Positions 8,649 to 17,662 of a stretch of 64,000 bases of DNA are shown here, in pieces (the stretch's first letter is position 1; each line of letters starts with the position of its first letter). Source of the stretch: Xanthomonas hyacinthi (GTDB lineage Bacteria; Pseudomonadota; Gammaproteobacteria; Xanthomonadales; Xanthomonadaceae); NCBI RefSeq assembly GCF_009769165.1, contig NZ_CP043476.1:1991001-2055000 (forward strand). The letters are read 5' to 3'. Both the position numbers and the translations under genes were made by a program. The notes beneath the pieces are model-generated. The model saw only the letters and a program-made list of their open reading frames with translations, had not been told where the DNA came from and ran no database searches.

Positions 8649-9425
8649 ATGAGCGCACATGCAACCGCTGCCGCCGCGGCCTGGACCCTGATCTCGCTGC
8701 GCCCGCAGGGCGAGCACGCGCCGCTGCGGCGTGCCGCGGCGCGGGTCGGCGCGCGCCTGCTGGCGGTCTCGCCCTGGCGCCTGCAGGCCTGTGCCGACGC
8801 CACCACGCGCGCCGCGCTGGCGCTGGCGCTGGCCGCGCCGCGGGTGATCTTCAGCAGCCCCGCCGCGGTGCGCGCGGCCGCGGCGCTGCAGCCGCTGGCG
8901 GCGGCGCCCGGACAATGCTGGCTGGCGGTGGGCGCCGGCACCGCGCGGGCGCTGCAGCGCCATGGCATCGCCGAGGTCGCGGTGCCGGCCCGGATGGACA
9001 GCGATGGCCTGCTCGCCCTGCCGCAGTTGGCCGCCATCGACGGCGCCGTCGGCCTGGTCACCGCGCCCGGCGGTCGCGGCCTGATCGCCGAACGCTTGCA
9101 GGCGCGCGGCACGCCGCTGCAGCGCGCCGATGTCTACCGCCGGGTGCCGTTGCCCCTGCCCGCCGCGCGCATTGCCCGGCTGCGCGGCGCGGCGCCGGGG
9201 GTGCTGGCGCTGAGCAGCGGCGCCGCGCTGCGGCTGGTGCTGGCGCAGCTGCCCGACGATCTGGCCGCGGCATGGCGCGCGCAGCCGCTGGTCGCGGCCA
9301 GCGCGCGGCTGGCCGCGCTGGCCGCCGAACTCGGCTTCGCCGACATCGCCTGCGCCGCCGGTCCGCTGCCGCGGCAACTGGCCACGGCCGCCGCCATGAT
9401 CGTGACGCGCTCGCCACCTCGCTGA
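8649..9425 (+). CDS. hemD: Uroporphyrinogen-III synthase
   Basis: 258 residues, ATG 8649 (another in-frame ATG at 8640). The two-domain HemD pattern is visible: ISLRPQGEHAPLRRAAARVGA at the start, VIFSSPAAVRAA, then WLAVGAGTARAL and VTAPGGRGLIAERLQARG. The enzyme cyclises hydroxymethylbilane with inversion of ring D to give uroporphyrinogen III in the cytosol. HemD sequences diverge strongly, so the call leans on the downstream hemX and hemY genes on the same strand. The leader appears extremely short. Confidence 0.85.
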   Translation: MSAHATAAAAAWTLISLRPQGEHAPLRRAAARVGARLLAVSPWRLQACADATTRAALALALAAPRVIFSSPAAVRAAAALQPLAAAPGQCWLAVGAGTARALQRHGIAEVAVPARMDSDGLLALPQLAAIDGAVGLVTAPGGRGLIAERLQARGTPLQRADVYRRVPLPLPAARIARLRGAAPGVLALSSGAALRLVLAQLPDDLAAAWRAQPLVAASARLAALAAELGFADIACAAGPLPRQLATAAAMIVTRSPPR

Positions 9426-9542
9426 ACGCGCGCCGGCCAGCGGCTTGCGGCCGCAGTGCCGCTCACGCCATGCTCCCGCGGTGCCGTGCGTGCGGCCGTC
9501 GCCATCGTCGCGACGGGACGCAGGCCGACAAGGATGCTGCCG

Positions 9543-10520
9543 ATGACCGAAATCTCGTCCACGCCCCGCCGCTCCACGCGCTGGATCTGGCTGCTGCTGG
9601 CGCTGGCCATGCTGGCGGCGCTCGCGCTGGCCGGCTGGCGCGGCTGGGACGGGTGGCAGGCGCGCAGCGCGCGCGCGCTGGCCGAACAATCCGCGACCCA
9701 GCAGCAACTGCAGGCCCTGCAACAGAATCTGGAAACCCTGCGCCGCGACCAGCGCGCCACCGTGCAGCGGGTGCAGGACGCGGCCAGCACCAACCGCGTG
9801 CTGCGCGACGAGATGCTCGGCCTGAGCCAGCGCAGCGCGCTGCTCGAAGACAACCTCGGCAAGCTCGCCGACTCCAACCGCCACGGCGCGCAGGCGCTGC
9901 GCCTGGACGAGGTGGAACTGCTGCTGAGCCAGGGCCAGCAGCGTCTGCACCTGGCCGGTGATGCACAGGGCGCCCGCCGCGCCTATGCGCTGGCCAGCGG
10001 CGTGCTGGACGGCGTGGACGATCCGCGCTATCTCAACCTGCGCCAGGTGCTGCTGCAGGAGCGCACCGCGCTGGACGCGCTTGGCGAGGGGCCGCAAGCG
10101 CGCCTGTCGGCGCAGCTGGACGCCTTCGCCGCCAGCCTGGAGGCATTGCCCACGCAACTGCCCGAGCGCGCGCAGGCGCCGCTGTGGCAACGGCTGCTGT
10201 CGCCGCTGGTCAAGATCCGCCCCGCCCAGGGCGGCGTGCTGGCCACGCGTTCGGAGCGGGTCGCCGCGCGCGACGCGCTGCAGCTGGACCTGAACCTGGC
10301 GCGCGCCGCGCTGGAACGCGGCGATGCGCGCGGCTATCGCGCTGCGCTGACCCGCGCCGGCACCTGGCTGCAACGCCTGTGGCCCGATTCGGTGCCGCTG
10401 CGCGAACGCCGCCGCACGCTGCAGACCCTGTGCAACGCCGCCCTGCGCCCGGCCGTCCCCGAGCTGGGCACCACCCTGCAGCAGTTGCGCCACATGCGCG
10501 ACGCAAGGAGCCAACCATGA
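9543..10520 (+). CDS. hemX: HemX, membrane-anchored heme-biosynthesis-associated protein
   Basis: 325 residues from ATG 9543, with AGGA about 9 bases upstream. One transmembrane helix near the N-terminus (WIWLLLALAMLAALALAGW) is followed by a long Gln/Leu-rich coiled coil (QQQLQALQQNLETLRRDQRATVQ) and a C-terminal helical domain with the conserved VEYLLRLA-like segment here read as DEVELLLSQGQQRLHLAGD. HemX was named as a uroporphyrinogen methyltransferase but lacks a convincing methyltransferase motif; its true role is unsettled. Middle gene of hemDXY. Confidence 0.85.
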   Translation: MTEISSTPRRSTRWIWLLLALAMLAALALAGWRGWDGWQARSARALAEQSATQQQLQALQQNLETLRRDQRATVQRVQDAASTNRVLRDEMLGLSQRSALLEDNLGKLADSNRHGAQALRLDEVELLLSQGQQRLHLAGDAQGARRAYALASGVLDGVDDPRYLNLRQVLLQERTALDALGEGPQARLSAQLDAFAASLEALPTQLPERAQAPLWQRLLSPLVKIRPAQGGVLATRSERVAARDALQLDLNLARAALERGDARGYRAALTRAGTWLQRLWPDSVPLRERRRTLQTLCNAALRPAVPELGTTLQQLRHMRDARSQP

Positions 10521-11785
10521 AATCCCTCCGTTCCCTGATCGTATTGCTGGTGGTGATCGCGCTGGGCGTGATCGGCGCGCAATGGCTGGCGCAGGACAAG
10601 CTGGGCGACCTTGGCGAAGTGATCGTGCGTGCCGGCGGCAACGACTACATCTCGCCGCTGCCGCAGGCGGCGCTGCTGCTGGTGATCGCCTTCCTGGCGC
10701 TGTTGCTGCTGTGGAACCTGCTCAGCTTCCCGCTCCGCGCCTGGGGCCGGCATCGCCGCAAGCAGTCGCGCGCACGCCTGATCGAAGGCCTGACCGCGCT
10801 GCACAACGGCCAATGGACGCGCGCCGACAAGCAATTGCATGCCGCCGCGGAAGATCCCGAAGTCAGCGCCATCGCCCTGGTCGCGGCGGTGCGCGCAGCC
10901 GATGCGCGTGCCGATGCGGAGGCTGCCACCGGCTACCTGCAACGCCTGGCCGCGCGCGACGCGGGCGCGCACGCGCTGCTGCAGGCCGAACGCCACCTGG
11001 CCCGACAGCGTCCGGTCGATGCGATCAATGCGCTGGACGTGGCCGCGGCGCAGCCGTTGCCGCCGCGCGGGCTGCTGCTGCGCACCGAGGCGCTGGCCAG
11101 CATCGGCCGCGCCGGCGAGGCCTATGGGCAGCTCGGCGCGATCCGCCAGCAGCAGGCCTTGCCGCTGGAGGCGATCGGCCCGCTGGAAGCGCGCCTGGCC
11201 GCGGCGTCGCTGCAACAGGCGAGCGACGCCAACGCGCTGGCCGAGCGCTGGGAATGCCTGCCCAAGTCGCTGCGCAGCGAAGCGGCCGTGGTCGAGGCCT
11301 ACGCGGTCCGCGCCGCCGCGCTGCACTGGGACGACGCGGCGCTGCGCAGCATGGAACAGGCGCTGGAAACGCGCTGGGACGAAGGCCTGGCGGCGCTGTA
11401 CGGACGTCTGCCGGTGGAGAAATACGATTCGCGCCGCGCCAGTGCGCAGCGCTGGCTGCAGAGCCATCCGGACAGCCCGGGCCTGCTGCTGACCCTGGCG
11501 CGGCTGGCGCGTCAGCAGCAACAGTGGCCGCAGTCGGAGGAGTTCCTGCACCGCGCGCTGGCGCTGGGCGCCGGTGCCGAGGCCTGGGAGGCGTTCGGCG
11601 ATGGCTATGCCGAGGCCGGCGACCCGTTCATGGCGCAGCGCTGCTACGCCAACGCATTGCGCGTGCAACGCGGCGAACGCGCCCAGCCGCTGTCCGCGGC
11701 CCGCGCACCGGTGATCCCGAGCGATCCGGATCCGGGCAGCGCCGAGCGCCGCGACGAACACGGTTTCCCGCGCCTGCAGGAATGA
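10517..11785 (+). CDS. hemY: HemY, inner-membrane TPR protein of heme biosynthesis
   Basis: 422 residues. ATG 10517 overlaps the hemX stop (ATGA), indicating translational coupling. Two N-terminal transmembrane helices (SLIVLLVVIALGVIGAQW and AALLLVIAFLALLLLWNLL) precede the HemY_N domain and TPR repeats up to ~380 (PDSPGLLLTLARLARQQQQW, AWEAFGDGYAEAGD). The proteobacterial HemY is not the Bacillus protoporphyrinogen oxidase of the same name; it is proposed to scaffold late tetrapyrrole enzymes at the membrane. Confidence 0.9.
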   Translation: MKSLRSLIVLLVVIALGVIGAQWLAQDKLGDLGEVIVRAGGNDYISPLPQAALLLVIAFLALLLLWNLLSFPLRAWGRHRRKQSRARLIEGLTALHNGQWTRADKQLHAAAEDPEVSAIALVAAVRAADARADAEAATGYLQRLAARDAGAHALLQAERHLARQRPVDAINALDVAAAQPLPPRGLLLRTEALASIGRAGEAYGQLGAIRQQQALPLEAIGPLEARLAAASLQQASDANALAERWECLPKSLRSEAAVVEAYAVRAAALHWDDAALRSMEQALETRWDEGLAALYGRLPVEKYDSRRASAQRWLQSHPDSPGLLLTLARLARQQQQWPQSEEFLHRALALGAGAEAWEAFGDGYAEAGDPFMAQRCYANALRVQRGERAQPLSAARAPVIPSDPDPGSAERRDEHGFPRLQE

Positions 11786-11910
11786 GGCCGGCGGCGGCGC
11801 GCGGGGTAGCGCGGCGGATGCGCCGCGATAAGCGCTAAGCGTTGGGCGCAGGGACGGTTCGGCGGCAACGCGGGCACGCAACCCGCCTGCGATCGCGGCC
11901 GGGGTGACGC

Positions 11911-13191
11911 TCAGCGCTCGACGATCGCCACCACGCCCATGCCGCCGGCGGTGCAGATCGAGATCAGCGCGCGGCCGCCGCCGCGTTCCACCAGCTGCTT
12001 GGCCACGGTGGCGACGATGCGCGCGCCGGTCGCGGCGAACGGGTGGCCGGTGGCCAGCGAGGATCCCAGCGGATTGATCTTGGCCGGATCGATCTGCCCC
12101 AGCGGCGCGTCAAGGCCGAGCCGGGTGCGGCAGTAGTCCTCGCTCTCCCAGGCGCGCAGCGTGCATAGCACCTGCGCGGCGAAGGCCTCGTGGATTTCGT
12201 AGATGTCGAAGTCCTGCAGGCTCAGGTTATGCCGCTTGAGCATGTCCGGCACAGCGATGGTCGGCGCCATCAGCAGGCCTTCGCCGTGCACGAAATCCAC
12301 CGCCGCGACCTGCGCATCGCGCAGATACGCCATCGGCACATGGCCGTGCGCCTGCGCCCATTCCTCCGAGGCCAGCAGCACCGCGGCGGCGCCGTCGGTC
12401 AGCGGGGTGGAGTTGGCCGCGGTCAGGGTGCCGCGGCCGCTGACCTTGTCGAACGCCGGCTTCAGCGTGGCGAGCTTTTCCAGCGAGGTATCGGCGCGCA
12501 GGATGTTGTCGCGCTCCACGCCGCGGAATGGCGCGATCAGCTCGGCGAAGAAGCCGCGCTCGTAGGCCGCGGCGAGCTTGTGGTGCGAGGACACCGCCCA
12601 GGCGTCCTGCGCGTCGCGCGCAATGTTCCACTGCTTGGCCATGTCCTCGCAGTGGTCGCCCATGCTCTTGCCGGTGCGCGGCTCGGCCACGCCGGGGAAT
12701 TCCGGCTTGAGTTCGGCGAACTTGAAGCTGCGGGTCAGCGCGCGGATCTTGTCGCCGGTGGTCTTGGCGCGGCTGGCGGCCAGCAGCCGCGCGCGCAGCT
12801 TCTTGCCATAGACGATCGGCACCTCGGAGGTGGTGTCCGAACCGCCGCCGATGCCCGACTCGATCTGCCCCAGCGCGATCTTGTTGGCCACGGTGATGAT
12901 GCTATCCAGGCTGGTGCCGCAGGCGCGCTGCAGGGTGATGCCCGGGGTCAGCGGCGACAGCCCCGACGACAGCGCTGCCTCGCGGCCCAGGTTCCAGTCG
13001 CTGGAGTGCTTGATCACCGCCCCCATCGCCACCTCGCCCAGCTGCTGGCCGTGCAGGCCGTAGCGCTCGACCAGTGCGCCCAGCGTGCGCACCGACATGC
13101 CGAGGTTCCCGACATCCGCATACGCCGTGTTCTGCCGGCAAAACGGAATACGGACGCCGCCGAGAATGGCGACGGGGCGGGCTACTGGCAT
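11911..13191 (-). CDS. fadI: Acetyl-CoA C-acyltransferase (thiolase), FadI type
   Basis: 426 residues from ATG 13191, with GAGGTAAT just upstream. The nucleophile Cys91 lies in ITLQRACGTSLDS; the catalytic His is in YEIHEAFAAQ, and the second Cys is in SICTAGGMGV. The protein performs the last step of beta-oxidation, thiolytic cleavage of 3-ketoacyl-CoA, and length and the N-terminal RIPFCRQNTAYADVG agree with FadI-type rather than AtoB-type thiolases. The partner gene fadJ is not in the window. The gene is divergent from the 13294 gene. Confidence 0.92.
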   Translation of the reverse strand: MPVARPVAILGGVRIPFCRQNTAYADVGNLGMSVRTLGALVERYGLHGQQLGEVAMGAVIKHSSDWNLGREAALSSGLSPLTPGITLQRACGTSLDSIITVANKIALGQIESGIGGGSDTTSEVPIVYGKKLRARLLAASRAKTTGDKIRALTRSFKFAELKPEFPGVAEPRTGKSMGDHCEDMAKQWNIARDAQDAWAVSSHHKLAAAYERGFFAELIAPFRGVERDNILRADTSLEKLATLKPAFDKVSGRGTLTAANSTPLTDGAAAVLLASEEWAQAHGHVPMAYLRDAQVAAVDFVHGEGLLMAPTIAVPDMLKRHNLSLQDFDIYEIHEAFAAQVLCTLRAWESEDYCRTRLGLDAPLGQIDPAKINPLGSSLATGHPFAATGARIVATVAKQLVERGGGRALISICTAGGMGVVAIVER

Positions 13192-13293
13192 GGGATTACC
13201 TCGCGCGAGGGGTCGGGGACATGGCCTGCACGTTAGCGCAGGCATAATGCAGCGAGTGTAGCTTTGCGCCCGCGACGGGCCAACCGCCAAGCC

Positions 13294-14181
13294 ATGAGCC
13301 AAGCCATTGCCAGCATGAATGCCCGCGGCGTGATCGCCCTGGAACTGTCCGCCGGGCTCGCCCCGGCCCACGCGGCGCTGCCGCACGCCCTGGCCGCGGA
13401 GCTGGCCGGGAAGGTCGGCCGCGACCTGGCGCAACTGGTGCCGGCGCTGCGCGAATTGGAATTGAGCCTGGCCGGCGCGCATTTCGACCCCGCCGAGGTG
13501 CTGCGCCCGGGCTGGCCGATGCACCGGCGCCTGGACGAGCTGCGCGCGCGCGCGCCCGGTCGCGACGCCGGCCCGCGCCTGCTGGCGTTCGGCGCCGCTG
13601 CCGATGGCGCGGTGCCGCTGCCGTTCCAGGCCGATGCCGGCCTGCGCGGCGGTGCGCTGCGGGTGGTGCCGTTCCTGCTCAGCGGGCCGGCGCAGACGCT
13701 GGCGCCGGTCGCCGCGGCGCTGGAGGACGTGCTGCTGGCGCAGGGCATGGCGCAGCCGGACACCGCGCTGCTGGCGCAGCAGGCGTTCGGCGCGCAGATC
13801 GAACATGCGCGCTACCTGACGGTCAACGACTTGGCCGCGATGATGTCGATGCAGTACGACAACCAGGGCCTGGCGCCGCTGTGGCCGCTGATCGAGACCG
13901 CGCTGCTGGCGCCGGACCAGGAAGAGTGGCTGGCCAGCCCGCCCGAGCCGCTGCTGCGCTACCGCGGCGGCGAAGTGCGCATGGCCTTGTTCGACCCGGC
14001 CGGCTGGTGCGCGTACTACGCCCACGACCGCCAGGACTGCGAGCGCCTGCAGCGGGTCTACGAACACTACCTGGCCCGGCAGCGGCAACTGGCCGCGGTG
14101 CTGGAAGCGCACGGCATGCCGGTGCTGTATGTGCACTGCGAGGCCGGGCAGGACGCGAGGCAGGCGTTGCTGGCGGCGTGA
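13294..14181 (+). CDS. Conserved hypothetical protein (xanthomonad-type)
   Basis: 295 residues from ATG 13294 (MSQAIASMNARGV). The composition is Ala/Leu rich with no signal peptide or membrane helix. A mixed alpha/beta central part (RLLAFGAAADGAVPLPFQAD, RVVPFLLSGPAQTLAPVAA) and a C-terminal FDPAGWCAYYAHDRQDCERLQ segment with two Cys are the most distinctive parts. I do not recognise the family. Divergent from fadI over ~100 bases; it may be functionally unrelated. Confidence 0.65.
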   Translation: MSQAIASMNARGVIALELSAGLAPAHAALPHALAAELAGKVGRDLAQLVPALRELELSLAGAHFDPAEVLRPGWPMHRRLDELRARAPGRDAGPRLLAFGAAADGAVPLPFQADAGLRGGALRVVPFLLSGPAQTLAPVAAALEDVLLAQGMAQPDTALLAQQAFGAQIEHARYLTVNDLAAMMSMQYDNQGLAPLWPLIETALLAPDQEEWLASPPEPLLRYRGGEVRMALFDPAGWCAYYAHDRQDCERLQRVYEHYLARQRQLAAVLEAHGMPVLYVHCEAGQDARQALLAA

Positions 14182-14265
14182 AGTGCGCTGATCGCGGGGC
14201 AGCCGACGCGGTCGGCAATGGCGTCATCGGCAGATCCACGAGCGGGCGACGTGCCGGCGCGGTTG

Positions 14266-14400
14266 GTCGCGGCTGAAGCCGCCCTACAAAAACGTCCGGC
14301 ATCCGGCCGGGTGCACTATGGGAGGGGTTTCAACCCCGACTGGCTGCGAAGCCAGCCGGCTGGCTGACTTCGTCTGTCGCGGCTGAAGCCGCTCCACAAG
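14266..14400. repeat. Cluster of three dispersed palindromic repeats
   Basis: The 330-base gap between the 13294 gene and sodC holds GTCGCGGCTGAAGCCGCCCT (14266-14285), GGGAGGGGTTTCAACCCCGAC (from about 14320 to 14340) and GTCGCGGCTGAAGCCGCTCC (14376-14395). Alternating orientation means successive units can pair with each other. Nothing else is seen in this gap. Confidence 0.7.
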
Positions 14401-14511
14401 AAGGCTAAGGCGCCGAAGCCGGCCGACTGGCCGGCTTCGGAGAACCCGTCGCCGCCGCTGCGCTGGGCCAGCGGCCATCCTGCAGCAGCGTGCGACGGCT
14501 TGCGTCGCGCC

Positions 14512-15165
14512 TTACTGCGCGGCGGGAGCTGCCGGGGCCGCCGCCGCCGCGGTCGCATTGCCCTTGATCACGCCGCAGGCCAGGCGGCCGCCGGCGTTGC
14601 CGGTGGGCTGGGTCTTGTAGTCGTCCGGGTCGGCGTGGACGATCACCGCGTGGTTGAGGATGTCGAAGCCGTCGCCCTTGCCGATGTTGACGTTGTTGGA
14701 CACCGCCGCGTCGATCGTGGCCTTGCCGTCGGCGTCGGCCTTCAGGTTCGGCATGTCGCCGCCGTGGTGCGGATCGGCGCTGACCTGGCCGTGTTCGGAC
14801 TTGGCCGGATTGAAGTGGCCGCCGGCGCTGCTGCCGTCGGGCGCGCTGCAGTCGCCGAACTCGTGGATGTGGAAGCCGTGCTCGCTGTTGGGCGCGAGTC
14901 CGGTGATGGTGCCGGCGACGTGCACGACGCCGTCGACCACGTCGAACTTGACCTCGCCGGCAACCTGGTTGCCCTGGGTCGGACTCAGCGCGGCGCTGGC
15001 GGCGGCCTGGGCCGCGGCAGCGGGCACAGGCTCGGCGGCCGGGGCCGGGGTGGCGGCCGCCGGCGGCGTCGCCGCGGCCGGAGCGTCGGCAGCAGGCGCT
15101 TCGCGCTTGCAGGCGCCGAGCGCGAGGGTGGTGGCCAGAAACAGCACAGTGGGAAGCGCACGCAT
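14512..15165 (-). CDS. sodC: Cu,Zn superoxide dismutase lipoprotein (first copy)
   Basis: 217 residues. A lipobox LGAC near residue 19 marks a lipoprotein, followed by an Ala/Pro-rich linker of ~45 residues. The SodC domain carries the Cu ligands in HGFHIHEFGDC, the bridging region GGHFNP, HHGGD for Zn, and NHAVIVHADPDDY. GRLACGVI holds the Cys that pairs with the one in FGDC. It would dismutate superoxide in the periplasm, anchored to a membrane. Directly upstream on the same strand is a second sodC gene. Confidence 0.93.
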   Translation of the reverse strand: MRALPTVLFLATTLALGACKREAPAADAPAAATPPAAATPAPAAEPVPAAAAQAAASAALSPTQGNQVAGEVKFDVVDGVVHVAGTITGLAPNSEHGFHIHEFGDCSAPDGSSAGGHFNPAKSEHGQVSADPHHGGDMPNLKADADGKATIDAAVSNNVNIGKGDGFDILNHAVIVHADPDDYKTQPTGNAGGRLACGVIKGNATAAAAAPAAPAAQ

Positions 15166-15236
15166 GAGTGGTTCTCCTTGCAGGGGCCGCGGAATGCGGA
15201 CGTTCGCCGCGGAGCAAGCCCCGGGCGGATGATCGG

Positions 15237-15815
15237 TCAGCGCAACACGCGAATCACGCCGCAGGCCACGCGCGCGCCGGCGTTGCCGGCCGGCTGGCTG
15301 CGGTAGTCGTCCGCGTCGGCGTGCGCGACCAGTGCGCGGCCGGCGATGTCGTTGGCCGCGCCGCCGCCGAGCACCACGCCGTGCAGCAGCACGTCGACCT
15401 GGGCGATGCCGGCGGCGTTTGCGCTGAGGTTGTCCATGTCGCCGGCGTGGTGCGGGCCGCTGCCGGCGCGGCCGTGCGGGCCGCCGAGCGGATTGAAGTG
15501 GCCGCCGGCGCTGCTGGCATCGGCCGCGCTGCAATCGCCGCGCTCATGCACGTGGAACGCGAACGCGCGGTTCGGCTGCAGGCCGCCGAGGGTGCCGGTG
15601 ATGCGCACGCCGCCGGGCGCCGCGACCAGCGACAGCTTGCCGCTGACCAGGCTGCCCGAGGCCGGCGCGAGCACCGCCTGCGCCTGCTGCGCGGTGCCGG
15701 TGGTGGGCATCGGCGGCGCTTTCGGTGGCGGCGGTGGCGCTACCGGCGGCGCACTGCTGCAGGCGGCCAGTATCAGCAACGCGCTTCCCACGATGGCATG
15801 CAAGCTGTAACGCAT
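15237..15815 (-). CDS. sodC: Cu,Zn superoxide dismutase lipoprotein (second copy)
   Basis: 192 residues from ATG 15815, nine bases after AAGGAG; a second ATG at 15821 is only three bases from it. Lipobox LAAC at residues ~17-20 and a Pro-rich linker precede a SodC domain with HVHERGDC, GGHFNP, HHAGD and ALVAHADADDY, so all Cu and Zn ligands appear present. It is diverged from the downstream copy (for example GVVLGGGAANDI instead of the GKGDGFDIL loop), pointing to an old duplication. The ~70-base gap between the two genes suggests one transcript. Confidence 0.92.
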   Translation of the reverse strand: MRYSLHAIVGSALLILAACSSAPPVAPPPPPKAPPMPTTGTAQQAQAVLAPASGSLVSGKLSLVAAPGGVRITGTLGGLQPNRAFAFHVHERGDCSAADASSAGGHFNPLGGPHGRAGSGPHHAGDMDNLSANAAGIAQVDVLLHGVVLGGGAANDIAGRALVAHADADDYRSQPAGNAGARVACGVIRVLR

Positions 15816-15982
15816 CGGCATTGGCTCCTTGTGCAGCGGAAACTAGAGGGATGGCCGTTCACAGCTCATGAAGGCGGCGCCGGCGGGCCAAGTCTAACCG
15901 TCGCGTGCGCACGCGTAGTGCGCCGCGCTTTGCTGCAATGTGTCAAGCCTCGCACCGGCGCTGCGCCTATAGTCCCGGCGCG

Positions 15983-16519
15983 ATGACGACCCGCAAACTC
16001 CGTCCTCCACTGGTGGCGCGCGCCTGGCCCCGCGGCGCGTTGACCGCGCTGTACCAGCGCTGCCGGCCGGCGCTGATGTCGTTCTTCCGGCGCCGCGTCG
16101 CCGACCCCAGCGAGGCGGAGGACCTGACCCACCAGGTGTTCGCCAATCTCGCCGCCTCGCCGAGCGCGGTCTGCGACGACGGCTACCTGTTCCGCAGCGC
16201 GGCCAACCTGCTGCGCGACCGCGCGCGCCGCGAGAAGGTGCGCACGCTGCACCGGCAGCAGCACGGCGTGGTGGCCGAGCATCAGGTGGAGACGCTCGAT
16301 CCGCCGCGGGTGCTGGCCGGACGCCAGGCGCTGGGCGAGGTCGCCGATGCGCTGGAGCGGCTGGCGCCGCGCACCCGCGCGATCTTCCTGCAGTTCCGCC
16401 TGGAGAACATGAGCCAGGCGCAGATCGCGCGTTGCTACGGCATCTCGGTCAGCGCGGTGCAGAAGCATCTGCTGCGCGCGATGACCGAGCTGGCGGAATT
16501 GATGGAAGAGGCGCCATGA
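15983..16519 (+). CDS. FecI-like ECF RNA polymerase sigma factor
   Basis: 178 residues from ATG 15983. Sigma region 2 is seen in LYQRCRPALMSFFRRRVADPSEAEDLTHQVF, and region 4 in LEN MSQAQIARCYGISVSAVQKHL, a helix-turn-helix for -35 recognition. Its stop overlaps the start of the fecR-like gene by four bases (ATGA), the usual layout of FecI/FecR cell-surface signalling systems. It would transcribe the adjacent TonB-receptor gene once released by the FecR-like protein. Confidence 0.9.
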   Translation: MTTRKLRPPLVARAWPRGALTALYQRCRPALMSFFRRRVADPSEAEDLTHQVFANLAASPSAVCDDGYLFRSAANLLRDRARREKVRTLHRQQHGVVAEHQVETLDPPRVLAGRQALGEVADALERLAPRTRAIFLQFRLENMSQAQIARCYGISVSAVQKHLLRAMTELAELMEEAP

Positions 16520-17478
16520 GCGGCGAACGCAGCGCCGCAGCGGCGGCGCGCTGGTGCCTGCTGCTGGCCGCCGGCGCGCCGGCGCCGGCGCAGCGGCAGG
16601 CGTTGCAGCGCTGGCTGCAGGAAGACCCCGCGCATCCGCGCCTGTTGCAGCGCGCCCAGCGCATCTGGGACATGACCGGCGCCGCCGCCGCGCATCCGCA
16701 GGTGCAGGCGCTGCGCCGCGCCGCGCGCGCCGATGCGCAGCGCGCGCGGCGGCCGGCAGCGGCCTGGGTGGCGGTCGCGGGCCTGGCGCTGGCAGCCGTC
16801 GGCAGCTGGTGGATGCTGGCGCCGACGGTGTACCGGACCGGGCTGGCGCAGCAGCGCCAGGTGGTGCTGGACGACGGATCGGAGGTGGCGCTGGATGCCG
16901 ACAGCCGCGTGGAGGTGCGCTACAGCGGGCGGCTGCGCGAGCTGCGGCTGCGCCGCGGCCGCGCCGCGTTCACCGTGGCCAAGCAGCGCGAACGCCCGTT
17001 CGTGGTCGCCGCCGGTGCCAGCCGGGTGGTCGCCACCGGCACCGCGTTCAGCGTCGAACGGGTGAGCGACCAGGTGCGGGTGGTGCTGTACGAAGGCAGC
17101 GTGCGCATCGAAAGCCAGGACCGCAGCGCGGCCGCCGCCGCGCCGGCGCCGCAACGGCTGGCCGCCGGCCAGGCCTGGACCTCGGCGGCCCCGGGGACGA
17201 CGAAACCGCACGTGGTGCGGGTGGATCCGGCGCAAGAGCAGGCCTGGCGCAGCGGGCTGCTGCTGTTCGACGACGAACCACTGGCCACCGCGGTGGCGCA
17301 GGTGAACCGCTACAGCCCGGTGCAGCTGCAACTGGGCGACCGCGGCGCCGGGCAGTTGCGGGTCAGCGGCCTGTTCAAGGCCGGCGACAGCGCCGCCTTC
17401 GTCTCCGGCGTGACCGCGGTGCTGCCGCTGCGCGCGCGCACCGACGATGCCGGGGCGATCGTGCTCGAGCCGCGCTGA
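16516..17478 (+). CDS. FecR-like anti-sigma/sigma regulator
   Basis: 320 residues: an N-terminal DUF4880 cytoplasmic part (ARWCLLLAAGAPAPAQRQALQRW), one transmembrane helix at about 82-100 (WVAVAGLALAAVGSWWMLAP), then a periplasmic FecR domain (RQVVLDDGSEVALDADSRVEV, FVVAAGASRVVATGTAFSV) and a C-terminal secretin-like domain (LLFDDEPLATAVAQVNRYSPV). It relays the state of the outer-membrane receptor to the sigma factor. Start overlaps the sigma-factor stop. Confidence 0.92.
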   Translation: MSGERSAAAAARWCLLLAAGAPAPAQRQALQRWLQEDPAHPRLLQRAQRIWDMTGAAAAHPQVQALRRAARADAQRARRPAAAWVAVAGLALAAVGSWWMLAPTVYRTGLAQQRQVVLDDGSEVALDADSRVEVRYSGRLRELRLRRGRAAFTVAKQRERPFVVAAGASRVVATGTAFSVERVSDQVRVVLYEGSVRIESQDRSAAAAAPAPQRLAAGQAWTSAAPGTTKPHVVRVDPAQEQAWRSGLLLFDDEPLATAVAQVNRYSPVQLQLGDRGAGQLRVSGLFKAGDSAAFVSGVTAVLPLRARTDDAGAIVLEPR

Positions 17479-17482
17479 GGGG

Positions 17483-17560
17483 CCGGGATTGGGGATTCGC
17501 AACGGCGCATCCAGGGCACGTCATCCGCCCGCGCGCTGCCCCAATCCCCAATCCCGCGGC
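17483..17560. repeat. GGGATTGGGGATTC-type repeat pair between fecR-like gene and receptor gene
   Basis: GGGATTGGGGATTCGC at 17485-17500 and its inverse CCAATCCCCAATCCC near 17541-17555 form a long-range inverted repeat. Similar strings occur at 35345-35380, 56358-56378, 63812-63850 and 63977-64000, always between genes. Confidence 0.6.
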
Positions 17561-17662
17561 CAACGGCCGCAAGTGTGGGTTTGCGCCACTGGTGCGTGTT
17601 CTTCCTAGCGAGCGCGTCGCCCTGCCTGCGGCGCCGTCCCTGCCATGAGGAGAGAGCCCGTC

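Noticed and set aside
8136..10514. 792-codon minus-strand frame opposite hemD-hemX
   Set aside because: Only its last 156 codons (from ATG 8606) form a real protein, the hotdog thioesterase; the rest is antisense shadow.
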